This document shows positions 7,651 to 15,023 of a stretch of DNA of 31,372 nt, in pieces. The first letter of the stretch is position 1; every line of letters starts with the position of its first letter. Under the pieces are notes generated by a model. That model ran no database searches. It was not told the DNA's origin and worked only from the letters and a program-made list of their open reading frames with translations. Both the position numbers and the translations under genes were made by a program. This stretch comes from JAAYQA01 sp964510345 (lineage in GTDB: Bacteria; Bacillota; Clostridia; Tissierellales; Peptoniphilaceae). The stretch is from NCBI GenBank assembly GCA_964510345.1, contig CAZEBB010000022.1, positions 1 to 31,372 of the forward strand, read 5' to 3'.

Positions 7651-7926
7651 ATGGAAGTCATTAAAAAATCAGGCCGGGTTCAAACGTTTAGCCGCGATAA
7701 AATTGAAACCAGCGTTCGCAATGCAGGGTTGGATATCAAAGAGCATCTCTCAGAAGCGGATATCCGCTTGATTACCGACGATGTCGTAAAGACGCTTCAC
7801 ACGATGCGCGGCGACGACGGTAAGACCTCGGTATACGAGATCCGCATTTTGGCGGCGCTCGCCATCGAACAATTCGGGTACGAAAAGATCGCAAAACACT
7901 ATTTCAACGGAATGATTGATAATTAG
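7651..7926 (+). CDS. Stand-alone ATP-cone domain protein
   Basis: The 91-residue protein is almost entirely one ATP-cone domain: VIKKSGRVQTFSRDKIETSVRNA at the start, then the helical part ending in YEIRILAALAIEQFGYEKIAKHYF. ATP-cones bind ATP/dATP and act as regulatory modules in ribonucleotide reductases and in the repressor NrdR. There is no NrdR-type zinc ribbon here and no catalytic domain, so the protein can only be a nucleotide-sensing or partner-binding module. A purine-rich AAAGGGGATG precedes the start. The molbindin gene follows after 23 bases, probably in the same transcript. Its partner is unknown. Confidence 0.85.
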   Translation: MEVIKKSGRVQTFSRDKIETSVRNAGLDIKEHLSEADIRLITDDVVKTLHTMRGDDGKTSVYEIRILAALAIEQFGYEKIAKHYFNGMIDN

Positions 7927-7949
7927 AGAACATAAAAGGAGGTGAGAAA

Positions 7950-8162
7950 TTGAAACTCAGCGCAAGAAACCAACTCAAAGGGAAAGTCGTCGGTCTCGAA
8001 AGAGGGGCGGTCAACGGCGTCGTCAAACTGCAACTCACAGACGATATCGTCATTAGCTCCGTGATCACCAATCAATCGATCGAAGAGCTCGGTCTGGAAA
8101 TGGGCAAAGAAGCCTATGCCGTGATCAAAGCCAGCAATGTCATGATCGGCGTCGACGAATAA
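7950..8162 (+). CDS. mop: Molbindin (single Mop/TOBE domain molybdate-binding protein)
   Basis: The 70-residue protein is one Mop domain: LSARNQLKGKVVGLERGAVNGVVKLQL, then a second half ending in KEAYAVIKASNVMIGVDE. Clostridial molbindins of this size form hexamers that bind molybdate or tungstate in the cytoplasm for storage or buffering. The start is TTG at 7950, behind a strong AAAGGAGGTGAG ribosome site. It follows the ATP-cone gene by 23 bases and ends at a terminator at 8172. No molybdate transporter or molybdenum enzyme is in the window. Confidence 0.92.
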   Translation: MKLSARNQLKGKVVGLERGAVNGVVKLQLTDDIVISSVITNQSIEELGLEMGKEAYAVIKASNVMIGVDE

Positions 8163-8171
8163 CAAATGAAG

Positions 8172-8193
8172 CTCCCCGCAATGGGGAGTTTGT
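8172..8193 (+). terminator. Terminator after molbindin (copy 1 of a near-identical pair)
   Basis: Stem CTCCCC / GGGGAG around a short GCAAT loop, followed by TTTGTC, 10 bases after the molbindin stop. The core and its GTCGTTA tail are almost the same as the terminator at 9110-9134. Confidence 0.75.
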
Positions 8194-8209
8194 CGTTAAG
8201 GGGGTAGAG

Positions 8210-8743
8210 ATGGTCTATGTAACAAGGTACGCTTCGCCGGTGGGAGAAATCATCTTGGCGGCTGACGGTGAGAGCCTTACCGGGCTGTGGATCGAGGGAC
8301 AAAAATATGAAGGCGATCTTCGTGAGGCCTCACGTACGGACGACCTGCCGATCTTCACGGAAGTGAAGCAGTGGCTAGATGAGTACTTCTTGGGTGATCA
8401 TCCATCGCCCGACCGCTTGCCTTTGGCTCCCTCGGGCAGCGCTTTTCGGCAATCCGTCTGGAAGATCCTGTTGGAAATCCCCTATGGCGAAGTGACCACC
8501 TACGGTGCCATCGCAAAAGAGATCGCACGCCGTCACGGGAAAGAAACCATGTCCGCACAAGCCGTGGGCGGAGCCGTCGGGCACAACCCGATCTCCCTGA
8601 TCATCCCCTGCCACCGCGTGATCGGCTCCGGCGGCAACCTGACCGGTTATGCCGGAGGCCTAGGTATCAAGATGCGCCTCCTCGAGCATGAAGGCGTCGA
8701 TATGAGCGGTATGTACTTGCCCAAGAAGGGCACCGCAGTATAA
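8210..8743 (+). CDS. ogt: Methylated-DNA--protein-cysteine methyltransferase
   Basis: The 177-residue DNA-repair protein takes alkyl groups from O6-alkylguanine onto its own cysteine. The active-site motif is IIPCHRV with C134, preceded by the helix-turn-helix region FRQSVWKILLEIPYGEVTTYGAIA and followed by the GNLTGYAGGL loop. The N-terminal domain lacks the Ada zinc/transcription part, so this is the Ogt/MGMT form. GGGGG lies upstream of the ATG at 8210. It forms a unit with the DUF2200 gene 15 bases later; both sit between two near-identical terminators. Confidence 0.95.
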   Translation: MVYVTRYASPVGEIILAADGESLTGLWIEGQKYEGDLREASRTDDLPIFTEVKQWLDEYFLGDHPSPDRLPLAPSGSAFRQSVWKILLEIPYGEVTTYGAIAKEIARRHGKETMSAQAVGGAVGHNPISLIIPCHRVIGSGGNLTGYAGGLGIKMRLLEHEGVDMSGMYLPKKGTAV

Positions 8744-8758
8744 ATACGGAGAAGACGA

Positions 8759-9109
8759 TTGAAAAATACCAAAGTATTTCAAATGACCTTCGCGAGCATC
8801 TACCCGATGTATGTGCAGAAGGCAGAAAAGAAAGGGCGTACCCAAGAAGAGGTCGACACCGTCATCACATGGCTCACCGGGTATGATCAACCCGGCATAC
8901 AAGCCCAGATCGACAAAGGCACCACCCTCGAAGAGTTCTTCGCACAAGCTCCCCAGATGAACCCCAATGCCGGGCTCATCAAGGGCGTGATCTGCGGGTA
9001 CCGCGTCGAAGACATCGAAGACGAACTCATGCAGAAGATCCGCTATATGGACAAGTTGGTCGACGAGCTCGCCAAGGGCAAGAAGATGGAGAAGATCCTA
9101 CGAACGTAA
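8759..9109 (+). CDS. DUF2200 family protein
   Basis: The 116-residue soluble protein has the conserved DUF2200 pattern almost end to end: a start like KVFQMTFASIYPMYVQKAEK, then KGRTQEEVD, ITWLTGY, FFAQAPQMNPN, GVICGYRVE and a charged RYMDKLVDELAKGK tail. The function of the family is unknown; its small alpha-helical nature fits a binding protein rather than an enzyme. The start is TTG at 8759 with GGAG about 10 bases upstream. It lies 15 bases after ogt and probably shares its transcript, ending at the terminator at 9110. Confidence 0.88.
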   Translation: MKNTKVFQMTFASIYPMYVQKAEKKGRTQEEVDTVITWLTGYDQPGIQAQIDKGTTLEEFFAQAPQMNPNAGLIKGVICGYRVEDIEDELMQKIRYMDKLVDELAKGKKMEKILRT

Positions 9110-9134
9110 AAAACTCCCCGCGATGGGGAGTTTT
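9110..9134. terminator. Bidirectional terminator (copy 2 of a near-identical pair)
   Basis: AAAACTCCCC / GGGGAGTTTT is a perfect 10-bp stem around GCGAT directly after the DUF2200 stop. T-runs occur on both strands, so it can also end the minus-strand esterase operon whose stop is at 9139. Confidence 0.85.
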
Positions 9135-9138
9135 GTCG

Positions 9139-9876
9139 TTATACCATGAAATTCAGGAAGTAGGGCATCATCTTGTGCCACCAGGGCCAGTCGTGGTTGA
9201 CATCGTAACCCCAGATGTCGAACCAAACGGGGATGTCCTTTTCCGCAAACAGCGACTTCAGATGGTAGTTGCTGGGGAGAAGGTCGTCTTCCCATGCGCC
9301 TTGTCCGATGACGAAGCAGATCTTGCCACCGCGGTAGTAGTCAAGCCACGCGTGATCCCACGGGATGTCGGCGAGAAACTGTACCGGCGAGTTGGCGTAC
9401 ACATAGGCGTTGTCGATATCGCCGAAGAAATAGCGAAGGTCGTAAATGCCGCTGATCGCCAAGCACCCTTGGAAGAGGTCCGGGCGGCGCAAATACATAT
9501 TGGCCGCGTGGGTGGCGCCCATGCTGCAGCCGTGCGTGATCGGGCCGATGTCGGCTTGGATATAGTCCTTAATGCGCGGAACAAACTCCTCCGTAATATA
9601 GCGGTAGTAGCATTCCATGCGGTACGCGCCGTGCTCGGGGTTCGTCTTGGCGAGGTCGACCCCTTCCTGGTCGATCCCGTCGACGCAGAAAGCGCGTACG
9701 CGACCGGCGTCGATAAACGGACGCAGGGTTTCGATCATGCCGTTGTTTTTATAGTCGTAAAAGCGGCCACTCTGCGTGGGGAAGATCAAAAGCGGGATGC
9801 CGGCGTCGCCAAACACCTCAAATTCCATGTCTCTTCCGATATGGTGGCTGTATTCTTTATGATATTGAACGTACAT
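9139..9876 (-). CDS. Alpha/beta-hydrolase, esterase D-like
   Basis: The 245-residue cytoplasmic protein has an esterase D/EstA-type alpha/beta-hydrolase fold. The nucleophile is S118 in GCSMGA, with THGCSMGATHAANMYLRRP continuing as the usual helix. A later aspartate and the H in VNHDWPWW complete a likely triad. No signal peptide is present. AAGGAG lies about 7 bases before the ATG at 9876. The upstream ATP-grasp gene ends only 9 bases before this start, so the two form an operon. The substrate is unknown. The pairing suggests it trims or releases the product of the ATP-grasp enzyme, which is an inference. Confidence 0.82.
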   Translation of the reverse strand: MYVQYHKEYSHHIGRDMEFEVFGDAGIPLLIFPTQSGRFYDYKNNGMIETLRPFIDAGRVRAFCVDGIDQEGVDLAKTNPEHGAYRMECYYRYITEEFVPRIKDYIQADIGPITHGCSMGATHAANMYLRRPDLFQGCLAISGIYDLRYFFGDIDNAYVYANSPVQFLADIPWDHAWLDYYRGGKICFVIGQGAWEDDLLPSNYHLKSLFAEKDIPVWFDIWGYDVNHDWPWWHKMMPYFLNFMV

Positions 9877-9885
9877 AGGCGCTCC

Positions 9886-11076
9886 TTATGCGTGTTCCGT
9901 CGCAAATTGGGCAAATTGCTCCAAGTCCTCGACGGTTTCAGTCTTGTAGATGTAAACGACGTCACTCATGACGGCATTTTCCGCTGCGGACGGATAGATC
10001 TTGGTATAGATCTTGTCGTGGTAGCGAGACTCGATTTCTTCTTCGGAATGCTTGTAATTCACGTAATTTCTTCGTCCGATAAACAGCGTCAAATATTTTT
10101 GCTGGGATTCGTCCACGACGACCGGTTGTTCGGTGATCATGTCAGCCCACAGTTTAAAGACGTCGGTATTATTGGAGAGATTGTACATATGGGGGGCAAA
10201 TCCGCCGCTCGGGCGCATATTGACCTCCAGCCCCAAAATGTCGCCGGCTTTGCCGAGGCCTTCTTTGTCCTCGTACATGCGGAAGAACTCGCAGTGCACG
10301 AAGCGGCTCTTAATGCCGAAAGCCTTCATAAGTTTGCGGCCATAGGGCAAGAGCTCCTCGATCGGCTCGGGCGTCGAATAGAAGAGAGTCTCTAGGCCTG
10401 AGTTCGTCATCTCCATGATAGAGACAGGGCATTCCAAGGACGCTTCAAATACCGGGTCGCCGTTTTTGTCGATGATGCCGTCGTAGGTGATGACCACGCC
10501 CGGGACAAACTCTTCCATGAGCATCGTGAAGGGCGGCAGGTTCTCAAAGAAGGAGCGCAGCTCGTCTTCGTTTCGGAATTTGTAGGTCGACGATGCGCCG
10601 ACGCCGATATCCGGTTTCGCGATGATCGGGTAGCCGACTTCTTTTACGAAATCCAGCGCGTCTTCCAGATTGGTCAACAGCTGTCCGCGTGCTACGGGGA
10701 TGCCCGCCTCACGGTAGACTTCTTTCATTTTGGATTTTCTCTTTACCTTTTCCATATCCTCGGTATGGAAGCCGGTCGAAATGTTGAAATCCTTGCGCAG
10801 TTGGGCGTCAAGTTCCAACCAGAATTCGTTGTTCGACTCCAGCCAGTCGATTTTCCCGTACCGGAAAGTCAAAAAGGCGACAGCGCGCAGCACCTGGTCA
10901 TAATTCTGTAGTGAATCGACGCGGTAGTACTCGGTCAGCGCATTTTTCAGATCCGGATGCAATAGGTCATAGGGGGATTCTCCGATTCCCAGCACGGTGA
11001 CACCTTTATAATGTAATTGTTTGCAAAATTCCATACTCGTAACGGGGAACTCGGGTGAGAGATAAACGAAATTCAT
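9886..11076 (-). CDS. ATP-grasp domain protein (carboxylate-amine ligase-like)
   Basis: The 396-residue protein has an N-terminal Rossmann-like part (MNFVYLSPEFP...VLGIGESPYDL), then an ATP-grasp core with YPIIAKPDIGVGASSTYKF (ATP-binding lysine), the MLMEEFVPG segment and the late metal-binding EVNMRPSGG. This resembles carbamoyl-phosphate-synthase-like and biotin-carboxylase-like ligases that join an acid to an amine through an acyl phosphate. The start at 11076 has AGAGGAGGTG 5-6 bases upstream; nine extra codons to 11103 lack such a site. The esterase gene follows after 9 bases. I do not recognise a characterised ortholog, and the substrates are unknown. Confidence 0.85.
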   Translation of the reverse strand: MNFVYLSPEFPVTSMEFCKQLHYKGVTVLGIGESPYDLLHPDLKNALTEYYRVDSLQNYDQVLRAVAFLTFRYGKIDWLESNNEFWLELDAQLRKDFNISTGFHTEDMEKVKRKSKMKEVYREAGIPVARGQLLTNLEDALDFVKEVGYPIIAKPDIGVGASSTYKFRNEDELRSFFENLPPFTMLMEEFVPGVVITYDGIIDKNGDPVFEASLECPVSIMEMTNSGLETLFYSTPEPIEELLPYGRKLMKAFGIKSRFVHCEFFRMYEDKEGLGKAGDILGLEVNMRPSGGFAPHMYNLSNNTDVFKLWADMITEQPVVVDESQQKYLTLFIGRRNYVNYKHSEEEIESRYHDKIYTKIYPSAAENAVMSDVVYIYKTETVEDLEQFAQFATEHA

Positions 11077-11266
11077 GCATACACCTCCTCTGTAAGATTG
11101 CATCTCTTTGTATAGGTATTAGGATACCATATATTGTTAGAAAATTGAATCATGTCGTCAGAAAATGCTCTTAGTTTACCGGTGGAGAATCGATTTCTTT
11201 CCGCTACGTTTCGGGTATTATAAAGAGAAGACCATCCACTGAATGAACCTTAGAAGAGGAGTAACG

Positions 11267-12871
11267 ATGAACTCATTTGACCCCCATGTCTATCCTTTTG
11301 CATCCAAACGGCACGTCGTATACGGAAAGCGAGGCATCGTAGCCACCGGGCATCCGCTCGCGGCACAGGCGGGGCTTCGCATCCTGCAACGCGGTGGAAA
11401 CGCGATCGACGCCGCCGTGGCGACAGCCGCCGCGCTCACCGTGTTGGAACCGACGTCCAACGGCATCGGAGGGGATGCCTTTTCCATCTTCTGGAAAGAT
11501 GGGAGGATCTACGGGCTGAACAGCTCCGGACCCGCCCCCAAGCGAATCGACGCGCAGAAGGTCCGAGACGCCGGATACAGCCAGATGCCCGCGCACGGGC
11601 CGATTCCTGTCAATGTGCCGGGCGTGCCGGCGGCATGGGCGAGCCTCGTCAAAGAACACGGGAAGCTCACGCTCATGGAAGTGCTGACACCCGCGATCGA
11701 ATACGCCGAAGAGGGGGCGCCCGTCGCACCGACGGTGGCCGAGAACTGGGAAGCTGCAAGAAAAGCCTATCAACTGAGCGGCGATGCGATGTACACCCAC
11801 TGGTTTGACACGTTCACAAGTAGCGGAAAGGCGCCAAAAGCGGGCGAGATATTCACTCTTCCCGACCATGCAGAGACTTTGCGTGCCATCGGCGAGACGA
11901 ATGCCGAAGCGTTTTACGGAGGCGAGCTCGCCGATAAAATCTCCGCCTATATGGAATCCATCGGAGGTTATCTGCGTGCGGATGATCTCGCCAGTTTTTC
12001 CCCCGAGTGGGTCACTCCGATCGAAACCGAATATCACGGCTGCCGCGTGCTGGAGATCCCGCCCAACGGGCACGGGATCGTCGTGCTGATGGCGATGAAT
12101 ATCCTAAAAGAGTTGCCCGAAGCGGAAGCGGACAGTTTTCTCGACATCCACCGACAGATTGAAGCGCTCAAACTCGCATTTGCCGACGCCATGCAGTATG
12201 TGACCGAGCCTTCGCAGATGCCGTATACCGCAGAGGATCTATTGTCTCCCGTCTATGCCAAAGAGAGAGCTTCACTCATCACAGACGCCGCGCTGGAGCC
12301 GCAGCCGGGCGAACCGCTGCGTGGTGGCACCGTGTACCTCTGCACGGCGGACGGAGATGGCAACATGGTGTCGTATATCCAGAGTAACTACATGGGCTTC
12401 GGCTCGGGACTCGTCGTCCCGGGAACGGGGATCGCGCTGCACAATCGCGGCGCCAACTTCTCGCTGGATCCGGCGCATCCCAATGTGGTCACACCCGGAA
12501 AGCGCCCCTACCACACGATCATCCCAGGCTTTTTGATGCAGGGCGAGGAGCCACTCGGCCCTTTTGGGATCATGGGTGCCTTTATGCAGCCCCAAGCCCA
12601 TCTGCAGGTGATGACCTCCCTCTTGCGAGATGGATACAATCCGCAGGCGTCGCTCGACAAACCGCGATTTCAGTGGGTCGGAGGCAAGCGCGTGCTCGTG
12701 GAACGAGACTTCCCGAAGGAGCTCTTTGAGAAACTGCAAGCCGCCGGACACGAGATCGCCTACTCCGACGACGTCGGCAGCTTTGGACGCGGGCAGATGA
12801 TCCTGCGCGCGGGAGGCGCCTATGTCGGCGCGACCGAGAAGCGCTGCGACGGACAGGTCGCGGCGTATTAA
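11267..12871 (+). CDS. ggt: Gamma-glutamyltransferase family protein (YwrD-like)
   Basis: The 534-residue N-terminal-nucleophile hydrolase should cleave itself before T355 (GGTVYLCTADGDG) to expose the catalytic threonine. It keeps family landmarks: VVYGKRGIVATGHPLA, the AGLRILQRGGNAIDAAVA helix, TSNGIGGDAF, and the glycine pair in NPQASLDKPRFQW near the end. In classic GGTs the nucleophile is followed by TH; here it is VY, as in the YwrD group, so gamma-glutamyl activity is not certain. There is no signal peptide, so it is probably cytoplasmic. The start at 11267 follows AGAGGAG; an ATG at 11243 lies upstream of that site. A TATTAT at 11216-11221 is the likely -10. This is the first gene of a six-gene operon to 19173. 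Confidence 0.9.
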   Translation: MNSFDPHVYPFASKRHVVYGKRGIVATGHPLAAQAGLRILQRGGNAIDAAVATAAALTVLEPTSNGIGGDAFSIFWKDGRIYGLNSSGPAPKRIDAQKVRDAGYSQMPAHGPIPVNVPGVPAAWASLVKEHGKLTLMEVLTPAIEYAEEGAPVAPTVAENWEAARKAYQLSGDAMYTHWFDTFTSSGKAPKAGEIFTLPDHAETLRAIGETNAEAFYGGELADKISAYMESIGGYLRADDLASFSPEWVTPIETEYHGCRVLEIPPNGHGIVVLMAMNILKELPEAEADSFLDIHRQIEALKLAFADAMQYVTEPSQMPYTAEDLLSPVYAKERASLITDAALEPQPGEPLRGGTVYLCTADGDGNMVSYIQSNYMGFGSGLVVPGTGIALHNRGANFSLDPAHPNVVTPGKRPYHTIIPGFLMQGEEPLGPFGIMGAFMQPQAHLQVMTSLLRDGYNPQASLDKPRFQWVGGKRVLVERDFPKELFEKLQAAGHEIAYSDDVGSFGRGQMILRAGGAYVGATEKRCDGQVAAY

Positions 12872-12880
12872 GGAGGAGTT

Positions 12881-15013
12881 ATGCGCCGCCCCAATTTCCT
12901 AAGCACCGACGAACGCGCCTTAGGAGCGCTGCCGCTCGACAACTTGCGACCGATCGACCAGATCAACGGATACGCCGTGCGACCGGGCTTATTTTTAGAC
13001 TACGGAACCGTCGTATTGCCCGGAGGCGTCAGCTTTACGGTGCACTCGAACCAAGCGACCCAAGTCACCCTCGTCCTGTACGAGAGAGGCGCAAAAGAGC
13101 CGACCGTCGAGCTTCCCTTTCCCGAGAGCTATCATATCGGCGACGTGTATTCGATGATCGTCTTCGGCTTAGACATCGAAGAATTCGAATACACCTATCG
13201 CGTCGAAGGACCTTACGATCCCGAGAAGGGATTGCTCTTTGACGGCAAACGCGAGCTGATCGACCCCTACGCCCGAGCCGTCGTCGGCCAGAGCCGGTGG
13301 GGTGAGCGCCCGTTTGACGGGTTTCGGTACAGAGCACGAGTCGTGGCGAGCCAGTTCGACTGGGGCGACGACACCGCCCCCGACATCCCGATCGAAGACC
13401 TCGTGATCTATGAATTACATGTGCGCGGCTTCACAAAGCACGAGACCTCCGGTGTCACCAAACCCGGCACCTACCGCGGCTTGATTGAAAAGATCCCGTA
13501 TCTCAAGAAACTCGGAATCAACGCGGTGGAGCTCATGCCCATCTTCGAATTCGACGAGATGCTCGGCGCCAGAGAGCACGAAGGCAAGCAACTGGTAGAC
13601 TACTGGGGCTATAACCCGATCAGCTTTTTTGCGAACAACACCTCCTATACTGCAGAACTCGAGCACAATCGCGAAGGGACCGAGCTCAAAGAACTCATCC
13701 GCACGCTGCACGAGAACGACATGGAAGTCATACTGGACGTCGTCTTCAACCATACCGCCGAAGGCAACGAGCACGGCCCCGTGATCTCTTTTAAAGGCTT
13801 TGACAATCAGGTGTACTACATGCTCACGCCCGACGGCTATTACTACAATTTCAGCGGCTGCGGCAACACCGTCAACGCCAATCACCCCGTCGTGCAGAAC
13901 ATGATCCTCGAGAGTTTGCGCTACTGGGTCACCGAGTACCGCGTCGACGGCTTCCGATTTGACTTGGCGTCCATCCTCGGGCGCAATGTCGACGGGAACC
14001 CGATGGAAAACCCGCCCATTATTCGCATGATGGCGTACGACCCGATCCTCTCCCAAGTAAAGCTCATCGCCGAGGCGTGGGATGCGGCAGGCTTATACCA
14101 AGTCGGCTCGTTTCCCAATTACTCGCGCTGGTCGGAGTGGAATGGAAAGTACCGGGACGACTTGCGGCGCTTCCTGAAGGGCGATCCGGATTCCGCGGGA
14201 GCCGCGGCGCTGCGCATCACCGGTTCGACCGATTTGTACGATCCCCTACACCGCACGGGTGCCTCCGTCAATTTCATTACCTGTCACGACGGTTTCACCT
14301 TGCGAGATCTCTACAGCTACAACGAAAAGCACAACTTCGCCAACGGTTGGAACAATACCGACGGCGAAAACCATAACAACAGCTGGAATTGTGGCACAGA
14401 AGGCGATACCGACGACGCAGGCATCCTCGCGCTGCGCGATCGCATGGTCAAAAACGCCGTGTGCGTACTGCTCGCCAGCCACGGTACGCCGATGCTCCTG
14501 TCCGGCGATGAATTCGGCAATACTCAATTTGGAAACAACAACCCATATTGTCAGGACAATGAGATCTCGTGGCTCGATTGGAGCCTCCTTCGCACCTACG
14601 AAGACCGCTTTCAGTTTGTGCAAAAGATGATCGAGATCAGAAAAGCGCATCCCGTGTTACGAAAGGTTTTGCCCCAAGCCCACTGCGGTTTACGGGGGAT
14701 CAGCCTGCACGGAGCCGTCCCTTATGCGTTTCGCGCGGAAGAAAACACGCATATGTTGGGTATTTTATATAGTGGACACGATACAACTCGTCAAAAAGAC
14801 GACGTTTTGTACCTTGCAATGAATATGTACTGGGAGCCTCTGGAGATCGAGCTGCCCGCTCTCGAATGCGATTGCCGTTGGGACGTACTGGTCAACACCG
14901 GTGCAGCCATCGGCGCGCAGATCGGTGCAGGCATTGCAAAAGCTGATATCATCGAAGGACGCATGCGACTCGCACCGCGTTCTGTGATCCTACTGGAGGG
15001 AACCCCCGGATAA
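12881..15013 (+). CDS. glgX: Glycogen debranching enzyme GlgX / isoamylase-type GH13
   Basis: The 710-residue cytoplasmic enzyme hydrolyses alpha-1,6 branch links of glycogen or limit dextrins. An N-terminal CBM48-like domain (about residues 30-130) precedes the GH13 barrel. The barrel shows VVFNHTAEG, GFRFDLAS with nucleophile D361, AEAWDAAG with acid/base E398, and ITCHDG with D470. The NNTDGENHNNSWNCG stretch is typical of GlgX. It starts 9 bases after the GGT gene behind AAGGAGGAG, and the aldehyde dehydrogenase follows 10 bases later. No other glycogen genes are nearby, so its place in this operon is unusual. Confidence 0.95.
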   Translation: MRRPNFLSTDERALGALPLDNLRPIDQINGYAVRPGLFLDYGTVVLPGGVSFTVHSNQATQVTLVLYERGAKEPTVELPFPESYHIGDVYSMIVFGLDIEEFEYTYRVEGPYDPEKGLLFDGKRELIDPYARAVVGQSRWGERPFDGFRYRARVVASQFDWGDDTAPDIPIEDLVIYELHVRGFTKHETSGVTKPGTYRGLIEKIPYLKKLGINAVELMPIFEFDEMLGAREHEGKQLVDYWGYNPISFFANNTSYTAELEHNREGTELKELIRTLHENDMEVILDVVFNHTAEGNEHGPVISFKGFDNQVYYMLTPDGYYYNFSGCGNTVNANHPVVQNMILESLRYWVTEYRVDGFRFDLASILGRNVDGNPMENPPIIRMMAYDPILSQVKLIAEAWDAAGLYQVGSFPNYSRWSEWNGKYRDDLRRFLKGDPDSAGAAALRITGSTDLYDPLHRTGASVNFITCHDGFTLRDLYSYNEKHNFANGWNNTDGENHNNSWNCGTEGDTDDAGILALRDRMVKNAVCVLLASHGTPMLLSGDEFGNTQFGNNNPYCQDNEISWLDWSLLRTYEDRFQFVQKMIEIRKAHPVLRKVLPQAHCGLRGISLHGAVPYAFRAEENTHMLGILYSGHDTTRQKDDVLYLAMNMYWEPLEIELPALECDCRWDVLVNTGAAIGAQIGAGIAKADIIEGRMRLAPRSVILLEGTPG

Positions 15014-15023
15014 AGGAGATGAA

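Noticed and set aside
9133..10395. 420-residue plus-strand ORF across the esterase and ATP-grasp genes
   Set aside because: It lies antisense to two well-supported genes, has no ribosome site, and reads as a Val/Asp/Arg-rich chain typical of an antisense shadow in GC-rich DNA.
11273..12073. 266-residue minus-strand ORF inside the gamma-glutamyltransferase gene
   Set aside because: Antisense shadow of a clear family match; no ribosome site, no recognisable motifs.
13415..14056. 213-residue minus-strand ORF inside glgX
   Set aside because: Opposite strand of the conserved GH13 catalytic region; no start signals.
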